Source of the DNA: Sipunculus nudus
Taxonomy: Eukaryota > Annelida > Sipuncula > Golfingiida > Sipunculidae
Assembly (NCBI GenBank): GCA_026874595.1
Contig: CM049307.1
Span: forward strand, 49,077,678 to 49,141,677
Length of the DNA: 64,000 nucleotides
Reading direction: 5' to 3'
The notes under the pieces were generated by a model, which saw only the letters and a program-made list of their open reading frames with translations, was not told the origin of the DNA and ran no database searches. The first letter of the stretch is position 1. Each line of letters begins with the position of its first letter. Made by a program: the position numbers and the translations under genes. Shown here in pieces: positions 60,641 to 64,000 of the stretch.

Positions 60641-63600
60641 GCTCCCTCGGATCGACAAAGAAATTGTGTAAAAAGCTTGAGGTGAGCAAGGTCACTACGA
60701 GAGCAGCTATGCCGTTCACACGCAAGGGTTTGCCTCCTAAAATATTTTTATACTGTTAAATAACGTTGAGTGGATCAAACAATTTAGATAACATCAAAAA
60801 GCCCGTATCAGCAAGCAAATAAAACCACGAGACGTCATTATCACGCCATTGTCACTTATCACTGCAGCCAAATTCTTCGACTCTGACGTCATCATGACGA
60901 CGGACCCGTCATTGACTCGCTATGTAGCGTAGACATGTTAAAGGTATCTTCCCTGTCCACAGGATAAATTCGTTAAGATGTATGCATCATGGCAATTCGG
61001 TGTCGATTTTGTCTAAAGGGAACACTGCTTTGCGAAGATAATAATAAATATATGTTATCTTATGTTCTAAAATGACCATTTTACTTCCGATTCAAATATG
61101 AAATAGGCTTTTAAATAATGGGATGATCTGGACATTTCGTTGACTTTCAATCTCCCTCATCTTTAATCACTGGCATTCTCATTAAACGGGACAAAACGTT
61201 ATAGGAGCCTAATTACTTATAATGCATGCTGAATTAGCACGAAAAATAGCTTCTTCCCTTTACAAGAATTTTGTACAAGCTAAAATTTTGCCCTGAAACC
61301 GTTTGCTAATGAAACACTCAATGAAATTTATGTTGCTCAATTAGGGGGTGACATATTCACTCTAATATTATATAAATAATCAACTAGATGTATGTATCCG
61401 CCGAGCGATCCCCCTCGCCAACAAACACAAATAAAAATATCAGGTTACCTAGGACCAATATTACGCTCTAAGCCTCTAAGCCTGCCCGACCTACGGGAGA
61501 CATATATAACTATTTGTAAAAATAATAAAAAAAGTTACAAATTAAAAGTGACGACTCCACAGGAAAGATCGGTGCAAATGAAATCAAAATCTAAAAAGGA
61601 ATGGGAAACAACATGGAGCTAACAGTGTAAAATGTGAAACAAAACAAAGTGACATTAATATTCATCATAATAAAACAAAATATTCTTAGAATCGTTCCGT
61701 CCCATAAGAAAGCTGTTACAACCGTAACAATCTTCTTAGTCACACCCTACCACGAATCTGGATTAACCACCACAAAAGGGTTTATTGATGTCGGCAATTA
61801 AATGCATCAGAATGCTGGGACGGAACCATACAAATATTGATAATAATTCCGCGACTCAATCAGGAAATCTTTCTGTAACCTCAATATTGACATTGTTCTT
61901 GATTCCATTACTCTGTCTCAGAGGACTCAAGTCAATTTCCTGAGCTGGCGATCTCGTGTGACTCAGTGCCAAGGCATAGCTGACCCTGGTCCGGGGTCGA
62001 ACTGTTTGTTCGGGAAGTCTAAATAGTGTGCAGTTCGAGTAACTCACCGGAAATTAAAACGGACGGGTCAAAAGCGGAGCGCATCCGGAAACCCCCGAAG
62101 CCGCACGGCGGGAGTACTACCGTTCTGATTCTAAAGGCCGCAGGGCAAAAGGTCCAGGCGGGAGACCGACGTATAATCAGCATTGCAGCTTAATCACTGT
62201 TAATTAGAACGGGTTATTACTTTGGTCATTCTGTACATCTGAATGTTATTGCTTCCCTGCCTTTAAATGTATTGTGGAACAAGGATTACGCCACGTTTAT
62301 TGCATTACGTTCATGTAAAATAACATTAGACTATGCATCTTTTCATTGATCAAAACGGCAAACGAGAGCGGACAATGGATAACCCGCCTAATTTCTTTAA
62401 GGGGAAAATTAATATCTGTCGGATAAATTTGCAGTACTGTTATTTCTTCCACTCCCATTTAACTCCGCGACATGATATTAAACGTCTGAGTGAGACAACG
62501 TACACAGTTCAGAGGGAACTGTGTTTTGACGAAGCATAACTAAAGAGTATTTGATAGTATTTGCCATAAAACAACATTCGGTAGCCTGTGTAAGTGTAAC
62601 GGCAAAGAGAATGGTTTAGGGGAAAATTCATCGGTGCAAGCTGAAAATACCAATGGATGAGATCCTTTTTAAAACAATTGTGCACTACAGTTGTATCTTA
62701 AATAAAAATCCGTATCGATATTAAACACTGACTGAGGAAAATGGTTTTAATCTAATAATATTTCACAAACTCAGTAAACTTTATTCGTTAAAGGAACATA
62801 ACATGTGCAATAATAAATGTGTGATCTCACGATATGAGTTCATTTTGGCTGAATAAAAAAAAAAGTCTTGCAAAACCAAGGACCTGTGTGTGTTAACCAC
62901 AACAAGACTGGGTGACCAGAGGCCTGATCTTGCACATGAGCGACAAAACAAAAACAAGAAGGAGAGACACGAAAGAAAAGACATAGTTGAAACACCGATC
63001 GAAGCTTGAACAATCTCGATTTGTGGCGTCGCGTGATACGACCGCCATGGTTTACGTTTTTCGCCACTGATGGCAACTGGTGCAAGTTTCTTTCCATTTG
63101 TCTACAGAAATAAGCAAATCGTTCCAGAATGAAATATTTGCAGATACCATAACATTGTTAGGAAAATGTACTATATTTTATTTATAAAAATGTCGGTGTG
63201 ATGCCAAAAGCTAGCGGCCCTGCCGACCATAATCTAGATCCAGTTATATGAACGGCAGTTCTAATACCACGACAGAAACAGCCTTATCATGCATCATGCC
63301 TACGCCATCCGTAGTACACGTATCCCCGCCAGCACTGTATCGAATTTCGCTCAGTAGGTATTTACTCTGTTATTGATATATTTATCCTGTCGTTTTAATC
63401 CAGAGTAGCGCGACTATTCCCACATTTGATCAGGGCAGGATCCGTGCCTAAGCTCTTAAGAATGGATTGTCTTTGTCGTTGTTAATCTGGTTCAAGACAA
63501 CTAGTGTGAGAGCATGGCACGGACTTTTATAGGTGATACAGAAAACGGCGACAAAGAGTTAAAGACTATGGATTAAGGGTTTATCTTATTTGTACTTTAC

Positions 63601-63820
63601 GTAAGCAGCATGTGTATCATTTCACGAGTATGATTGATACCTGAACCAAACTCCATCCACCACAGTGTATAGAATATGTATTCAAGCTAGTTTTCGTGTG
63701 TTATTTATAATTCAAATAAACATTGGATATGATCGATTGTTGTAAAGTTAGTTAAGTGAAACCGGATCCATAAAATAAGGAATAATATCATGTAAAATAT
63801 GTAAAACTCGCCTACTGTTG

Positions 63821-63928
63821 TCTAAGTCAGAGTCCTTTAGGTTCGAGCGCAAGTCCACCTTCTTCGAGTCCAACTAATTTGTAACCCGAGTCCGAGCCCG
63901 AGTCCAATACAAATATCCTTAAAAGGCA
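63821..63928 (+). repeat. GAGTCC-rich decayed relative of the 58.2/58.9 kb repeat
   Basis: Contains repeated GAGTCC words (AGAGTCCTTTAGG, CGAGTCCAAC, CCGAGTCCGAGCCCGAGTCC) and a similar TCCTTAAAAGG end. Alignment with the other copies is loose. Confidence 0.45.
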
Positions 63929-64000
63929 GTTTAACTGGAACTTTCAAATTATCATGTGCACTTTAAAGTTAGTCCACATATGCCTTATTATAATAGTTAA

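Larger units (their letters stand above)
42922..64000. other. 21 kb without a recognised functional gene
   Basis: No conserved protein-coding exon was identified beyond LINE remnants near 53 kb. The first, noncoding exon and promoter of the carrier gene must lie somewhere above 42922, but no position can be assigned. The region is mostly AT-rich with hAT-type elements, MITEs, long microsatellites and short direct repeats. A GC-richer patch near 61980-62170 is unexplained. Open frames at 52416-52607 and 61856-62047 (minus strand) have no recognisable domain. Confidence 0.55.

Noticed and set aside
1-64000. Search for tRNA, rRNA, CRISPR or bacterial-type operons
   Set aside because: No cloverleaf B-box with a matching A-box, no rRNA-like block and no regularly spaced repeat array with unique spacers was seen.

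Overview
This 64 kb window is AT-rich animal nuclear DNA: two split genes with GT-AG introns of up to about 4 kb, sitting among microsatellites, MITEs, a LINE relic and larger interspersed repeats. The repeat style (elements with a TCAGCTGAGC terminus and GGAC-rich tails, pogo-like CAGTGAAACC MITEs, many AT/GT microsatellites) suggests a marine lophotrochozoan, most likely a bivalve or other mollusc. That assignment is inference; no marker gene fixes it.

Layout. Positions 1-12164 hold no gene I can recognise, only repeats and simple sequence. Positions 12165-22055 (+ strand) carry a complete type-B carboxylesterase/cholinesterase-family gene. I could join it as 12 exons, about 612 residues with a signal peptide; 11 are well supported and one 20-nt micro-exon is tentative. 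A decayed partial copy of exon 2 lies just upstream of the real exon. Positions 22056-28888 are intergenic. Positions 28889-42921 (- strand) carry a complete mitochondrial dicarboxylate carrier gene (SLC25A10 orthologue): nine coding exons, 310 residues, every junction in phase. The two genes converge, with about 6.8 kb between their stop codons. Positions 42922-64000 contain no recognised protein-coding gene apart from LINE remnants. This part holds a hAT-type element with a second hAT-type element inserted in it (both with perfect 8-bp target duplications), pogo-like MITEs, a 466-bp TIR element, long AT/GT arrays and a 145-bp direct repeat pair.

The esterase is predicted to be secreted, and the carrier exchanges dicarboxylates and phosphate across the inner mitochondrial membrane. 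Nothing in the sequence shows that they work together. No operon, CRISPR array, tRNA or rRNA gene was found. I did not find a convincing undescribed biological system. The most interesting observations are the exon-2 relic, the nested hAT elements, the large repeat family lodged in two carrier introns, and a repeat that runs up to an esterase splice acceptor.
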